DNA of 64,000 nucleotides from Holothuria scabra (GCA_037179385.1 CM074200.1:36397884-36461883), one strand, 5' to 3'; positions 37,498-50,600 are shown, counted from the first letter of the stretch. Notes: generated by a model from the letters alone, not told the origin. A program made the numbers and translations.

Positions 37498-37605
37498 CAT
37501 ACGCTCTGCTCCCTTTTGTCGGCACTGCCCTCGGGACAAGAGCTTGAGACTATTCGAAGGTATGGAACAGATATACTCCTGTAACGAGCTGGACATGTAC
37601 TCAGG
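37498..37605 (+). CDS. Candidate orphan internal exon, cysteine-containing
   Basis: A good acceptor (AATCTTTCAG) precedes 37498 and a GTAAGG donor follows 37605. The open frame between them, entered two bases in, reads IRSAPFCRHCPRDKSL and on to YSCNELDMYSG, with a C-x2-C pair and a third Cys. The acceptor phase is 1 and the donor phase 0. I recognise no domain. No partner exon was found, so this may be chance. Confidence 0.2.
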
Positions 37606-37848
37606 GGTAAGGAGTTTTAACACTTTCTGGTATGAACTGAAGAGTCTTTCCATGTTTCAATAGTTACCATTAATGGTAATGGTGAGGGCCAAATGCAAAG
37701 ACTGCATTGGCTAAGGTTTAAATCAAGAACCGCTAGGGATTTGGGCTTTAAAAGATGACGCTCTTTGAAAACTTTCAAATCTATACTTAATGGTCAAAAA
37801 GCTGCAGCTACAACAGCCGGCCGAGAAGATTTGAGACTTTCATAGAAC

Positions 37849-37981
37849 AGGGAGAGAGACAATAGGTAAAGGTCACGGGGTCAATAGCCTATGGAAGCTG
37901 ATGCGGGGCGTGCTACGTCCGCCTTTCCGCCCACTCCCGAAGCGCGCAAATATGCCCCGATTGGAGCACAACGGTAAAGGG
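37849..37981. mobile_element. 5'-truncated copy of the TTAA piggyBac-like MITE
   Basis: Closely matches the right half of the 49852-50102 element, from the GAGAGAGACAATA segment to the ACAACGGTAAAGGG end followed by TTAA (37982-37985). The left end is missing. Confidence 0.75.
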
Positions 37982-38297
37982 TTAAGATATCCATGGAGCT
38001 CTTCCCCTTACAAAGTATGGGTTCCATGGATATTCACTCGTTGTGGGTAATTAGTAGGTATTTGAATTTGGCATCCCACACATCCCACACTTATTAACAC
38101 GAAATGTAGATAGAAACGGGAGAGATCGTTACAGTTATGTATCTACCTACATCTAAATGTATATAAGGGGCTGGACTGACGACCTCCCCGAAGAAAAGCC
38201 GTTTTTTAAAATGTTTCTCCTTGCTTACCTGTATCATGGATGGATGTACACTAAATTGTAGCCTATATTCAAAGGCGAACGAGGCTCGGATGCTACC

Positions 38298-39633
38298 ATA
38301 GGCGTAGAAAGCGGGGGCTGCAGGGGTGACAGCCCCCAGTGAAAATGAAGGGCGGAAGCATGCTTCCTCCCCCACTTTCAGGGTCAAAAAACCCCTTTTC
38401 ATTCTTGTGATATTCTGAACTCCTCTCTCTCATGAAATTCCGGGTTTTCTTCAATACAAGCGCCAATTTGTAATTCATCGTTTCAAAAGAGCAAAATTTT
38501 TCAAGCGCTTCGCGCGATCCAACGTGCAGTTCCTAATACATAAATGCTGTACCATGAATCATTTTGATAAACCTTTTCAAGCTTTGGAAATGAAAAAAAT
38601 CGCAATTTGCCATTTGTGACACAAGATCTTCAAGTGACACCGGCAACTTCAGTGCTATCTTTGTGAATTTTCTTTCATAAAATTCCAATTATTCTCCAAT
38701 ATAAGCTCTTGACTCTGAAATAGTTTGTCTAAAATAAACAACAAAGTTTCGGAAACTTAAAATTATATTGGAGAGCTTCAGTTCGAAGACCTTCAAGATA
38801 GCCTTATGTAGCAACAACGATCTTCAGTTGATCAAAAGGGCAATTATTCTCAGATTTGCCGATATATGAAGTGCAGATTCGTCGATCAGTAATCCCCAAC
38901 TTTCCAAATTTCCCTATACAAGAAACCCAGAATCCAAAATGTCTGCAGTACAAGCTCCATATCCACAAATATTTGTTTCAAAAAGGCAAAAATTTCGGCA
39001 CGCTCCGCGCACCTCAGAGTACTTCCCTAATGCAGTGGTGTTTACACTTCAAAGAAAACTCCGAAAATTTGGGTGCATGCCCGTTTCCCCTGAAGAAGTC
39101 TTTTTACCTCCCTACTGCTTAGCTGCTACTTACAAGCCATCTTCGACTGTCTGAGGGGTCCGATTTTTCAAAACTTCCTCCACGCGCTGCGCCAACTGGC
39201 GGTGGCGCTCCGCTTAAATAGCCTTTCGGCAGGGAATCATTTACCTACCGTAAGTGCTATATACCTTTCATCAGCTACCTTTAAACCCTGTCAGTTGAAA
39301 AGTTTGTGATTAGATGGATTCTTTAGTAACTTGAAGAATTAAAATGTTATCAATATTCCTCAGTGTGCAGAGGACATAGATATACTGCAATTGTTGTCTA
39401 CTGTACCATGGCTGGAAAAAAGAAGAATTTTACCTTCTTCAGTATCCAGTTTCATTTGAAAAAAATGATTTGTAGCATACAATATTTTTTATAAAAAAAA
39501 TCGATCTTCCTAGTAGAAAAAGCGAAAAATTTATCATCAAAAATGTAACTTTTGGTCAACGGAGTAGGATGAGGTGCATAGTTCAAAAGTTGCCCCCCCC
39601 CCCACACTTTCAAATTGCTCCCTACGCCACTGG
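38298..39633. mobile_element. Repeat with GGCGTAG-type ends and GCTCCGCGC-rich interior
   Basis: The left edge CCATAGGCGTAG and right edge CTACGCCACTGG are near-complementary. The interior has recurring words such as CGCTTCGCGCG, ACGCTCCGCGC and GTGGCGCTCCGCTTA. The last also occurs at 50940-50960, so this is a dispersed repeat. The exact boundaries and superfamily are uncertain, and it has no long open frame. Confidence 0.4.
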
Positions 39634-39689
39634 ACCCCACTAATGACTGCCTACAGTCACTAAGCCCAAACGATGATCGGATTTGTCTA
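39633..39689 (+). mobile_element. Right-end fragment of the TATA-flanked MITE
   Basis: GACCCCACTAATGACTGCC to GATGATCGGATTTGTC matches the last ~57 bases of the 17950 copy. A left-side fragment (TTGCTTACCTGTATCATGG at 38221-38262) lies on the other side of the 38298-39633 repeat. Confidence 0.6.
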
Positions 39690-42600
39690 AAGAAACAAAA
39701 CGTTTGTAAGGGTAAAAGGTTTAAATCGAGTTGAATTTTTTGTAGTGTATTTTGGCTATTAAGAAGGCAGATACGTCATAAGGAAAAACGAAAACAGAAC
39801 CATCGTATATCCATTTTTGGACTCCTAGTCCCCATGATGTGGTGTGATATTTTGAGGTCAAAATCTAGAGCCTTCATGTGTCATAACTTATAACACAAGC
39901 TTTGGCTTGGCTTCACACCTTTGTTAAAGCAGTGCGAATGAAAAGTTCTGCAGTAGATGCTGGTACTGCAGCCATTGCCGACCTCAGACGTATAGCCAGC
40001 CTGAGGGCAAGTTAGGGACAAACACCATACACCCTTTCCAAGTATGTGGAAGACATTTTGGCCAAACATTTGTTGAGTTCTCAGTCAAAGAGGATGGCAC
40101 TCCACTTAGATAGTGCCCTCCCCCAAAACATAACAACAAAAATAAATTTTATTTCATGCCATGGAACACCTCATTTCTGGAGAGTTAGACATGTTTTTTC
40201 ATTACTAAACATTTTCTCTATAAAATACGGGCCGACGTATCGCCGTCGACAACGTAGATGGTCCCTTTTGTTTAATCCCTCAACGAGGTAAAATTCTTTA
40301 AAAAAGGCCCTGGTATAGGTAGCCTGCGTAGCACCTCTGTGGCTGCAGCCCCCTTTAGGCTGTCGCCCCTCGTAGCGATGAGCTGAACGAAAAGTCTTCG
40401 TCCGCTCCGCGGGCTATGATATAGGGTACCCGTAGATCAGTTTTCTGGTCTGGTTTCACGGTCGTAAAGACAAACTCACAAAAGACGGAGAAAACGAAAA
40501 AGAAATGTCAATCATGTAAATATAGAGGTCTACACCACACCCCACTCAAACAGTTTGTACATACACCTGGCCGAATCATACCGAATACTAAAACGGAACC
40601 AAATGCCACCGTGCTTGGTGCTCAGCATAGGCAATGGAGTAGGGTAAATAATCCAGTGAGCCAAAACTGGAAAGAGGCTATGGCCGGCCCGTCTCACACC
40701 AATTCTGTACAAACTGGGCCGGAAAACCTTATCTATTTAATTATGTCATACTACCACCATATCGGTCTATTACATGCAACATCATAAAAATCTACTGCAC
40801 CTGTTCGAAAGAGAAAGCTTATCCAATTAAATACTAGCTCGATTAAGTTCCCTCTCATAAAAAGGAAAACCACCCAATTTAGAGTCGTAGATATATTTAC
40901 AACTCTAACAACTCATGATACACAGAAATGGTAGCCTTCTCATTCGGTTGGTGTTTCACAGAGAAATGTCAGATGCCATATGACAGTGGAACAGATAAAT
41001 AGGCATGACAGTCAGACTGTCAGAGGGGAATTTCGACTGGAGAATTGCTGATCTTACATCCTTCTTTCGTCTTCCAATGAAATGTTCCACAAAGTCTAAG
41101 AAATCTACAAAATAGCCTTCTTACGAGTTACAATCTCGGTCGAAGGTCCAAAGTTTCTGTACTTATTTAAATCGTGTAATGTTTTGCTAAAACCAGGACA
41201 TGACCACCGCGACTTGCAATTCTTAAATAATTCTTTTGGAAGTCGAAGCTTGTGTGGCACACGAACAATATTTTATTTGTTTACTCTTTCAATAAAATGT
41301 TATCAACTTTTAACAAACAGTTTGACGTTCGTTGTCTAGCAGACTATTTACAAAAAAAGATCAAAGGATTGTTAAATAGCCTTTCAAGTAACTGTCGAGG
41401 CAATTCCAAGACCTCCCGACTAAATAGCGCCTTTAAGAAGAGCAAAAAGACACAACGGCAGCTACATATGACAGCGTTCGGAAGGTTCGGAAAGTTTTTC
41501 CGTTCTTTCTATATAGAACATTTATTTAAGGTGTACCGTACCTAAAGTCAAAAAATTCAAATATCTGTTTCTAATAAAGGATGAAAAATGGGTCCTAACA
41601 GTCTAACTGTCATCTTCATTCTTGAGCCAAAATATAAAATGTTGAAATTTATTAACTTAAAACAAATTAGTACATTGCGCAATAGTTTGTGACTTTCTTG
41701 TTGGACAATTCACATTACCTGTTTTGTTTTCCTTTAACATTAAAATTACTTTTATGACCTTGAAAACTCCCAGTTTTCTTGCATAGTATGTTGCACAGAG
41801 AGGGCTTAACTACATCCCCTAATAGGTGTAAGAGTACTATCACATGCACCTTTGTACAGGGTGCAGTAACTTTCAGAAAAAGGAAGAAATACAAGGACTG
41901 TAACTTGAGTAGCACAACAATGACATCACAAATTATTGCACAATGCACCATTTTAAAATGTAAGTGAATAAACTTCAACATTTCATATCTCGGCCAAAGA
42001 ATATCTGATGAAGATTTGAGCTGGACTGCTACAATTTATTTTTCATGCTTTTTAATACATACTTGATTTTTTTCGCTTGAATACACTTTCATGTCTCTTC
42101 ATGGCTTCCACCCTCATCTCGATGCGGCAACAAGGGTGACCACGCTAAGTTTTTATTCGGATGCTATAGGAGAGACAATAACAAAACAGCCCACAAATGG
42201 GTATGTTAGGACCTTAAATGCAAAAAATGCTTTACTGTATTTGTAAGAAAATTTTCACTGTAAAAAGTAACGCTTAGCACTTGAACGTGTTAAATGGTTA
42301 TTTTTTACAGTCAGAACCTTGCTTTATTAACACGTTAACACTTTATCGGTGAGGAAGTAAACATGTTGAGATGTTTTGATAAGAATACATGAATGTATAA
42401 ATCCCATGCTTTAACACTACCTGACGTCAAAAACATTTGTAATTCAACTTGCTAATTGCCTCGCCTATATCGCGTATGTGAGTTAATGAATTAACAAACC
42501 CTTTACATTTACTGTAGAAAGAAGTTGGCTATTAACAAGTTGAAGTGTTCATTTATAGTAGCGTGTTATTTTTTACCAGGTTAATATTTTTTAAGCCAGA

Positions 42601-43521
42601 TGTTATAGATGCAGAACGATTGTTTACGACAGCACAGTAGATATCTTTCAAGTTCAAGAGATAATGTTTTCAAAGGAAAAATCCAGTCATTTGTTGCTCA
42701 TGATATTAAGTTGTGGACGGAACGCGAACGACTAACAAAATCAAATAATGATATTTCCATAACTCTTGTAGTGCGCAATATGTTGGGATATAAAGCAATT
42801 ATATGCTGAAGTTTAATGGTGACACAAAATATTTTAATTTATACTTCATATGTGAGAATATATTTTTACATTCTGTAAAAGGAAGTATTTAGCGAGTTCA
42901 CCAATTCTACTTCATAATTTGAGATACGTTACTCTTGGTCATGAGTGGCGACTCGTATCCAATTTCGGTGGAGTCACGACTCCTGGGGAATTTTTAAAAC
43001 TAGGAAAGAAGACATTTATGGATATCGTTACCTCTGCTTTACATTTTGAATTAATGATTTTTTGCAACAAATACCGGTAATAAAGATGTCTGACAACTAG
43101 GCTCTAAGAGATCAGCTGCCCAATTCGGACTCAGCAACACCTTTAGAAGTCATACAGTTGCTACACAATTATTCTTGCTAAAAATTGCGTTGTACCCACG
43201 TATCTGTTATGACGTCATTTAAACCGTCCTCAAGTATGAGTTGCGACTAGTTTTAGAGTCGTGACTATTCTGGTCACTGGTTCTAGACTCCAAATACAAT
43301 CGGAGTCGTCCAAGTCTAGGGAGCTAGTATGTCTTCTCTTTGTAAAACACCTTACACGAGTAATGTTTCATAACGCTGACAAACAATGGACAACAACATC
43401 AGTTACTGACGATCCCTGTTTCTGAATCTTCTGCCAATCTCTACTAAATTGAAACACTGTGTCATATTTTACCAGGCTGCTCCAAATACACTAGCAAAGA
43501 GGCGGGGATAAAGTAGATGGC
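39690..43521. other. No gene recognised apart from a SINE fragment
   Basis: The 97-codon frame 41252-41545 is Lys/Arg/Phe-rich and unrecognised. Nothing else supported. Confidence 0.5.
40566..40735 (+). mobile_element. SINE body fragment, second subfamily
   Basis: GTGCTTGGTGCTCAGCATAGG distinguishes this subfamily from GTGCGTGATGCCCCGCATAAG. It continues through GGAGTAGGGTAAATAATCC to CTGGGCCGGAAAACC. The head is mostly lost. Confidence 0.65.
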
Positions 43522-43606
43522 GCTTCCCATAGCAATGGCGGGCTACACTTCATGTTTATTTGTGTAACCTTTGTATTGGTAGTCTCGTTGGCTGTCATGA
43601 ATACTC
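43522..43606 (+). repeat. Local direct repeat, copy 1
   Basis: CTTCCCATAGCAATGGCGGG through GCTGTCATGAATACTC, repeated 320 bases downstream. Confidence 0.75.
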
Positions 43607-43842
43607 AACACTGTTGCCGTGCCCAACCAGAAACTTTTATTTTGGCTGACATATTCTTCCCTTATATTTTAGGTTTTTTCAAGGAAAATGAAATGTATAG
43701 AAATTTTTGACTTTACTTTCACGTTTGTCTGGATATTTAAGTTGAATTTGAGTGACCCCTCTTCTAACTTTGGCAAAAATTATTTTCCCCAACATTGCCC
43801 CATTTTCTTTCCTAGATGACTCTACATAACACATTCATTAAA

Positions 43843-43925
43843 CTTCCCATAGCAATGGTGGGCTGTACTTCGTATTTTCTTCTTAACCTTTACACTGATG
43901 GTCTCTTTTGCTGTCATGAATACTC
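43843..43925 (+). repeat. Local direct repeat, copy 2
   Basis: CTTCCCATAGCAATGGTGGG through GCTGTCATGAATACTC. About 83 bases, diverged from copy 1 mainly in the middle. Confidence 0.75.
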
Positions 43926-44156
43926 CCTTAGGTGTGTCGTAAAACCCTATCTAACATCTGACTAAATTTACTTCGATAGTACAAAAAACACAGGACACTT
44001 TTTACGTATTTGTTGCTGAGCATTCTTCGTGCTGCCTACTTCTGCAGTTTTCACTGAGTACATGAAATAATAGTAAACTTTTATTCTAAAGACTGTTTTT
44101 ACAATTCTTGTAGTTTCAACCACTCTTATACAGACCACTCAATCGGATGGTCAGAG

Positions 44157-44317
44157 GCCGCGGAGCGAATTTTGAAGTGGCGGGGGAGGCTAACTGCCAA
44201 AGCGACCCAACATTTTCAGTAACACAATAGCAAGGTAATGTGGCCAAAATGCCTACGGCAGAAAAAGCGGGATGTAAACCCCCTTGCCCCGACCGCACCC
44301 CTGTCTCCCCGGTCCCT
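44157..44317 (+). repeat. Second copy of the GCGGAGCGAA repeat
   Basis: Same order of matching blocks as the 20757 copy, including AATGCCTACGGCAGAAAA and CTGTCTCCCCGGTCCC. It is GC-rich against AT-rich flanks. The 60-codon minus-strand frame here is a shadow. Confidence 0.6.
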
Positions 44318-47300
44318 GAATTAGGTCTTCCCCGGGGTCTATACTATTATTTAAAATTTGCTTGATTGCATTTCAATACAGTTCATAATGCTTTGCTAGA
44401 TTTTCTTCAATTTTCAAGACTTCTTCAGAACTTCCATAGGCTCCATAAGGTAGGTATACCAAACAAGATAGTTGGCAAAAAGTTTTGTTTAACAGAGGAT
44501 CAACTTCCCCATGGAGAACGCAAGTAACATGGAGCCCCGACAAAAGCGTTGGGTTGCAGAAAGAATTGACAACCACAATTTTCGACTTTAAAGTCTCAAA
44601 TATTTAGGAATTTATTGAATTATTTGTCCCTTTATTGTAAATATCTATTAATTGTATTAATCAATGGATAATTTTGGGGGAAGTTTAAATATTTTTAAAA
44701 GAACCTGATCGCCTAAATGCGAAATCAAGTACATCGACAAGCGCGGACGACCGTGCAACGTCAGAGAAATACATATTTTAGCGTTTTAGCATATGTAGGT
44801 TCCATTTCAAATTTGAAAAGGTAAATTCTCTGTTTGCGCCATACCTGCAATAGGACGCCTAAGCCAGAACTTATCTGAATAACTCCTCGATGAGAGCATC
44901 GTAAAAACATACCGATATCGTCTAATTCCCCTTGTCTTTTATACTAAGTTTGGCTTTTTGGCATAATGACATTATTTTAATGTCATTTATTTAAGAGTGT
45001 AAAGTCCGTCCCGTCCCATCACTCTGTTGAATTTATTATGACGTTTGTCTCGTCACATAGCATCATAATATTGTTTTCATGGAACTTTTATGGCTTCGAA
45101 CTGTAAACCTGAAGCATCTTAAATTGATCAGTCGATGGCTTACCTAATGTTCCGTATTTATTTAGCTGATGCTTACAGTATAGGATATAGAGGCCAATCC
45201 TGGCGTGCATCATGCAAAATGATGTATTACCTTTGCGTTCTTCCAATCCTGGACTTTCTATCTCGTCATTCTATTTTTTGTCATATTTCCACCCTATGTA
45301 AACAAATGCATGACCTGGATATCGGTCTTTGCAGTAACGGCGTGAATGTTTAACGTTTTTAAACAAAGATACCGAAGTGCCTCCTGACCACGACTGAAAC
45401 GTATCATAAAATAGTAATTACTTACGCAATATAAGTGATTGATGACTTTAAATTGCCTTGCAAACATTAGTAGAACGGGATACACCCTTACTCTAACTTA
45501 GGGATAAATCACCTTCTCTGTGTTGCGATAGCAGGAAAAGGTTTACCAAGGTGACAACAAAGTGTGTTTAAATTGAACAAATATCGCTTTAGTCTAGGCA
45601 AAGGACCTTCAAGTACAAAGTACCGTACCAGTCACGACACATTACTGCAGCTGTGAAGACGTTTTCAATACCCTACCGTAGTTATCAGAGATATTATACA
45701 CCGCTCACTCATTGTATCTTTCATACAGTCTTTGATTGTTTTAAATGAAATTTCGGATCAACCTTTGAGAAGAACCTTCCAAAAAGCTCCTTTGGTTGTA
45801 AAAACGGAAGAAAATATTGCCAATTCACGTGAGTTAATACTTTTCATTGCACATACATTGGAGATACTTATAGCGGACATTCTTTCGAATTTTACGTTAT
45901 CCGTGACTTAAATTTCACGATAAAATATTTTTTCAAAATATTGCACACAGGCCCCTACTGTACGTCATAAAGGGTTAACAATTTCTAATGTTTTGGAACG
46001 AAGTTACTATTCAGCTCAGGCGTATAAGCTTTTGAGAAGATAATTAATTGTCTACGAAAGACAAATGGAGAACGTCATTATTTGTGATTCAGATTAATTA
46101 GTTGAAAGGTTCAATAAAACTTATTGCTTCTGAGGAAAGTCCGTTGACTTTGTGGATTATGTATTTTTGGCGACATTTAAGCTTCATTTTGTGCTAAAAA
46201 ATAATGCAGAAAGAGAACCAAATTTAAAAGAGTGAAGTGAGGGACAAATCCCAAATTAAGACTGAATTTTCACTTTAACGGAGTGAATACGGCTTTTTTC
46301 GATTTAAAGTTTATATCCAAATTTGGATTGGTCCCTTATTTTAAAAATTTAGAATTATTTTTCACTGTTTAAGCTCCAAAGAGAAGGAAATCTCGGGTTC
46401 CAAACCAACTACTCCTTTTCATTTTCCCTACTGAATAACATTTGTCAAAGGTCTCTGCCTAACCGAGCAGAGAAGACTTGGAACCCTTTCCAAGAAAATA
46501 TGAGCTCAAAACCAAATTTGCAGTCCTTTCGAAAAAAAAACATAAAGTATCATATCTGCTAGCATTTATTCAAAATTACATTGTAATTAGTCAACTTTCC
46601 GACCGTGTTACTTGAGCTTAGTTGATGGTAATCTATAAGAAGACCATCAGTGGCACGGGGGTGTCATCTGTAACGTGAGCGAGAGAAGCTGTGGGCAGGG
46701 GACGTTTCCCAGTTCAGGGATTGGATTAAATTACTTGTAATGTTGTATTTTCAAGAAATATTTATTTGCTTTTTTTGTTTTATGCCTGAGAGGCTCCCCA
46801 AAAGTCCCCCCCCCACACACACACACTTCACCCACTTCATTTCACTAATTATCCTTGGTATTAAATTGTTTTATAATTTGTTGAAGATGTAGAAGTAATA
46901 AAAAAATAAATAAAATGAAAGTTGCAGTCACTTTCTTGTAATTACAAGTTAATTGCATAATTTCAATGCGACATGGTATAGCATAATTTCATTTTTGGAA
47001 GTTTGGGTCAAGAAATTATTCTGAAGCAAGAAATAGCTGAATTCCTTATTTTCCCTTACTATCCCTTGTTTTGAATTTGAGCAGGAAGCAGGGAGCAGGA
47101 CGCTGTTAGGGCAGCGTCCCTGTTTTGAGTCATTTACGATTCTGTCTTTATGTTTTGGTATTAATAATATGATTTTCCCTCAAGACAAACGTAATAATAT
47201 GGTGTAAAGGGGGGGGGGGAGATGAAGTATCGTGTTAAGTTTTTGTTTCTTGTATGTCCCTTGAGGAAGTAGAGCACTTTGCCAAGCCCGTGGGGGTTTG

Positions 47301-47585
47301 TGTTCTACTTTCTTCATATCATTGTGGACTAACTTATATTTTCCTTTATTGAATTAGATTAATATATATTTCTTGTTTGTATACTTGTGTGATGATATGA
47401 AAAACAAATAAATGAAATGAAATTTTTCTTTAATGAACCAATCATACACCAAAACATAAACAAAATTGGTAGACTAAGAGCGTATTTAATTATTTAATAC
47501 GGACTAGTCTTATATTTTTCTACTGTAGAAAAAGAAAGTTAAATCAGAATTTTCAGTGAATACACAGAGCAATAGGTTCAGCAAG
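44318..47585. other. Region upstream of the tetraspanin start
   Basis: No recognisable core promoter. 45730-45828 has exon-like edges (CTTTCATACAG / GTGAGT) and reads SLIVLNEISDQPLRRTFQKA and on to PLVVKTEENI, faintly like a retroelement RT fragment. The AT-rich sequence near 47340-47425 looks like another retroelement tail. Confidence 0.4.
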
Positions 47586-47651
47586 ATGGTGAAAGGCTGT
47601 GCTCCAAAAATCGCCAAACTGACTTTGTTAATTCTCAACTTTGCAATCTGG
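47586..47651 (+). CDS. Tetraspanin exon 1 (start codon, first half of TM1)
   Basis: 22 codons starting MVKGC and ending ...LNFAIW, followed directly by a consensus GTAAGT donor at 47652. The Asn in LNFAIW is the conserved TM1 polar residue. A pyrimidine-rich stretch ending TACTGTAG just upstream (near 47528) could be the acceptor of a 5' UTR intron, in which case transcription starts further left. No convincing TATA box was seen. Confidence 0.88.
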
Positions 47652-50600
47652 GTAAGTTCAATGTCAGTTTTTTAAGTAGTAACGTTTTACCCGTGTGTGT
47701 TCAATAGTCCTTTTAATAACACCCTGGTACACTGCCGTTGACTAAGTTTTCGCAGAGAAATAAACAAAATGTCTTCAACATCATTCTCTAGACTAGATTG
47801 CAGTTCTTATGTATATCTGGAAGTAAAGTGTAGCAAATGGCAACTGATTGTGTAACTTTTCAAAGGGTGAACCTAGAAGGACAGAGCTATACTATATGCA
47901 AATAATTGTATATCTATCATATAATTTCACAAACTGATTCTTAAAGTTCTGACGTAATAAACCTCTACCGAGCATCTTAGGTAGGGGGTGTTGCTACCCC
48001 TCCCTTCCCCGTTAAATTTCAAAATGTCACTAATAGCTGTAAGTCACCTAAAAACAAGTGCTTAGTTCAGATCTCCGAACAATGCGTTTAAGGGCAACCT
48101 TACACGAATTCAGATAATTTCTGATAAAATAAAATTTTGGGGCGTTTATCTCGACTAGAATCTTTCCTGGGTAAACTATATCAATAGAACTTTTTTTTAA
48201 GAAAGTATTTTAGAGATTGTGAACATCTTTTTATCGAAAATATGGATTACGATGTGTTGGGTAAGATATTGGCTCCCTTGGTTAAGGAATTTTGATTTTT
48301 AATGTTAGTGTTTCTTTATCTTCTTCTTCTCCCCTTTTAATGATCAATTAGTTAAAATGTGTGAAAAATTTACATTATTTGTGTTGCGACAATAAACGTA
48401 GAGAGAAAAAATTCAAATAAAAAATTATAATAATACTTGCTCAAAAGTTTCCAAGACTTATAAGAAGTGTACTTTACAAAATTAGCAGTTATGTACCGTC
48501 ACATATTATGAAAGTCCTATATGAATCTGTAATATACTCTCAAATCTCGTATTGTAACATTGTTTCGGGGAATACACACCCTATTTATCTAAATTGTATT
48601 TATCTCCTTCAGAAAAAGATCAGCAAGGCTTATAACAAACTCTAATTATTATGCTGCTACTGACAGGCTTTTCTTTAATCTTCAAACTTGAAATGTTTTT
48701 GATGTTAACAGGTATTAAATTTCGATATTTATGTACAAGTATATGTAAATGGTCGCTTGCCCATAGTTTTTGACTATTTACTCGGGATTACCACTTTCAC
48801 ACTAAGAAGTCTAAAAATTTCCATGGCCTAATTAGGTTTTGTACACAAGCTTTCAATCGTTCTTTCCATGTAATGGGCCCAAAGTTTTGAAATAATCTCG
48901 AAAGTAACTTTAAGAAATGAAAATCCCTTGGCTCATATTGGAAAAACTGAAAAGAACTTATTTTAAAGAGGTGTATTACTTAAACTTCTGCTAGTCTCAG
49001 CTTCTTTACGTTGTGTTTTATATATTGTTCTTTCATATGTTTATGTTAAAGTTAAGTTTATATGTTTAATGGAAGCTGCTAGTAAAAGCATTCTGCTTCC
49101 TTCGTCCTTCCCCGCCCCCCCCCCCCATGTCGTGTTAATTGTAACTGTCTTATCATTTTATGTGGAAATAAACTTAGTTAAATTGAAACATTTGAACAGC
49201 TGTATGCATCAACATACTTCATGACTGGTGTAAACATCCCAGTGGCGTAGCCACGGGGGCCTGGGGGCCTAGGCCCCTCAGATTTTCTTCAGTCCCCCCC
49301 CCCCCAGATTTTTGCGTCTTGATAAAGTAATTGAGAAAAAATAAAATGTTTGAACAGAAATAAACTTAAAAGTATTTCCTTCAAAAACAAAATATAAGTA
49401 AAATGTGTAACAATCAAGAAAACATGCAAGAATGTGTGTAAAACACATTATGTGTGCACGTATGAAATGAAGTAATAACGTCAAAATGCCTACTAAATTA
49501 GATACCGTATATAATCTGCACTGTCGTTTATTGCATTTCACTTCGAAGATGAAACGAACACCTCGACGACAAAACTCGAATGCGACTTTGTGTAGGTTAA
49601 GACCCTCTCTGCCTTTCGGATGGCTGGTTGCCTGCGTAGCAGACTGTGGAGCATATTCCTTGTTCAGTGGTTTGTGAAGCCTTAAAAGGGAAGTGAACAA
49701 AGCGAGTCCATTCCGCGAGGTAGATGGCTGATTGATTTACTGAAAACAAGGCAATCATACACTGGAGACCATTCTTACACGACCATTTCTATACTTTATC
49801 ATACACAAAATATGCAGTAAGGGTAGGGTACTACCTTCGAATAATTCTTAACCCTTTACCGTTGTTTGGGTCCTTTTGGACCCATGCGGAGAGCTCGGCT
49901 GTCACCCATCTTGACTGTTTCACGCGGAGCTCGAAACTGCGAGTAGCTACCCGAAAATTCGGCCACAACAACGAGAGAGACAATAGTTCAAGGTCACGGG
50001 GTCAATGGCCTACGGAAGCCGATGCGGGGCGGGCTAAGTCCGCTTTTCCGCCCATTCCCCAGGCACGCAAATATGCCCCGATCGGAGCACAACGGTAAAG
50101 GGTTAAGCCTATGTCGTGCCTCTCTCCTGCCCATGAAAAGTGCCACTGCAGAACGATTGTTTCGACAAGTTCTCTTTTTACTAGTTGGCCGTCCGGGCGG
50201 ATTTGTAAAATACCCACAAGGTCCGGATTTTATGTGTTTCCCGCATGATCCATACTTCTGCTTTGCGGTTTAAATATTTTGAGAGATTTACTCGTAGTAG
50301 TTTAATTTTGACTACGTAATGTACCGATGACTGAACAATACTGCACCATTTTGCATCTGGACAAGGTCACCACTGAAGACCGGAAAACATTGTTTCTTTG
50401 GTAGTATGTATGGCACTTGTAAAATCTCTACAAAGACTAAAAATGGTTATTTTGGATTTTTTCAAGCTCCCCAAATAGGAAAATCCTAAAACGTAGGCCT
50501 ATAATCAGTTCAAAGTTTTGCCAAACATAGCACCATTTTGCATGTAGCAAATCTAACGCAAAGAAAGTTTCTCAGAGGGGGACACAACTAAATTTGGTTT

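Noticed and set aside
49278..49700. 140-codon minus-strand open frame
   Set aside because: Begins in ordinary intron sequence and ends in a C-run repeat; no motif and no signal of selection.
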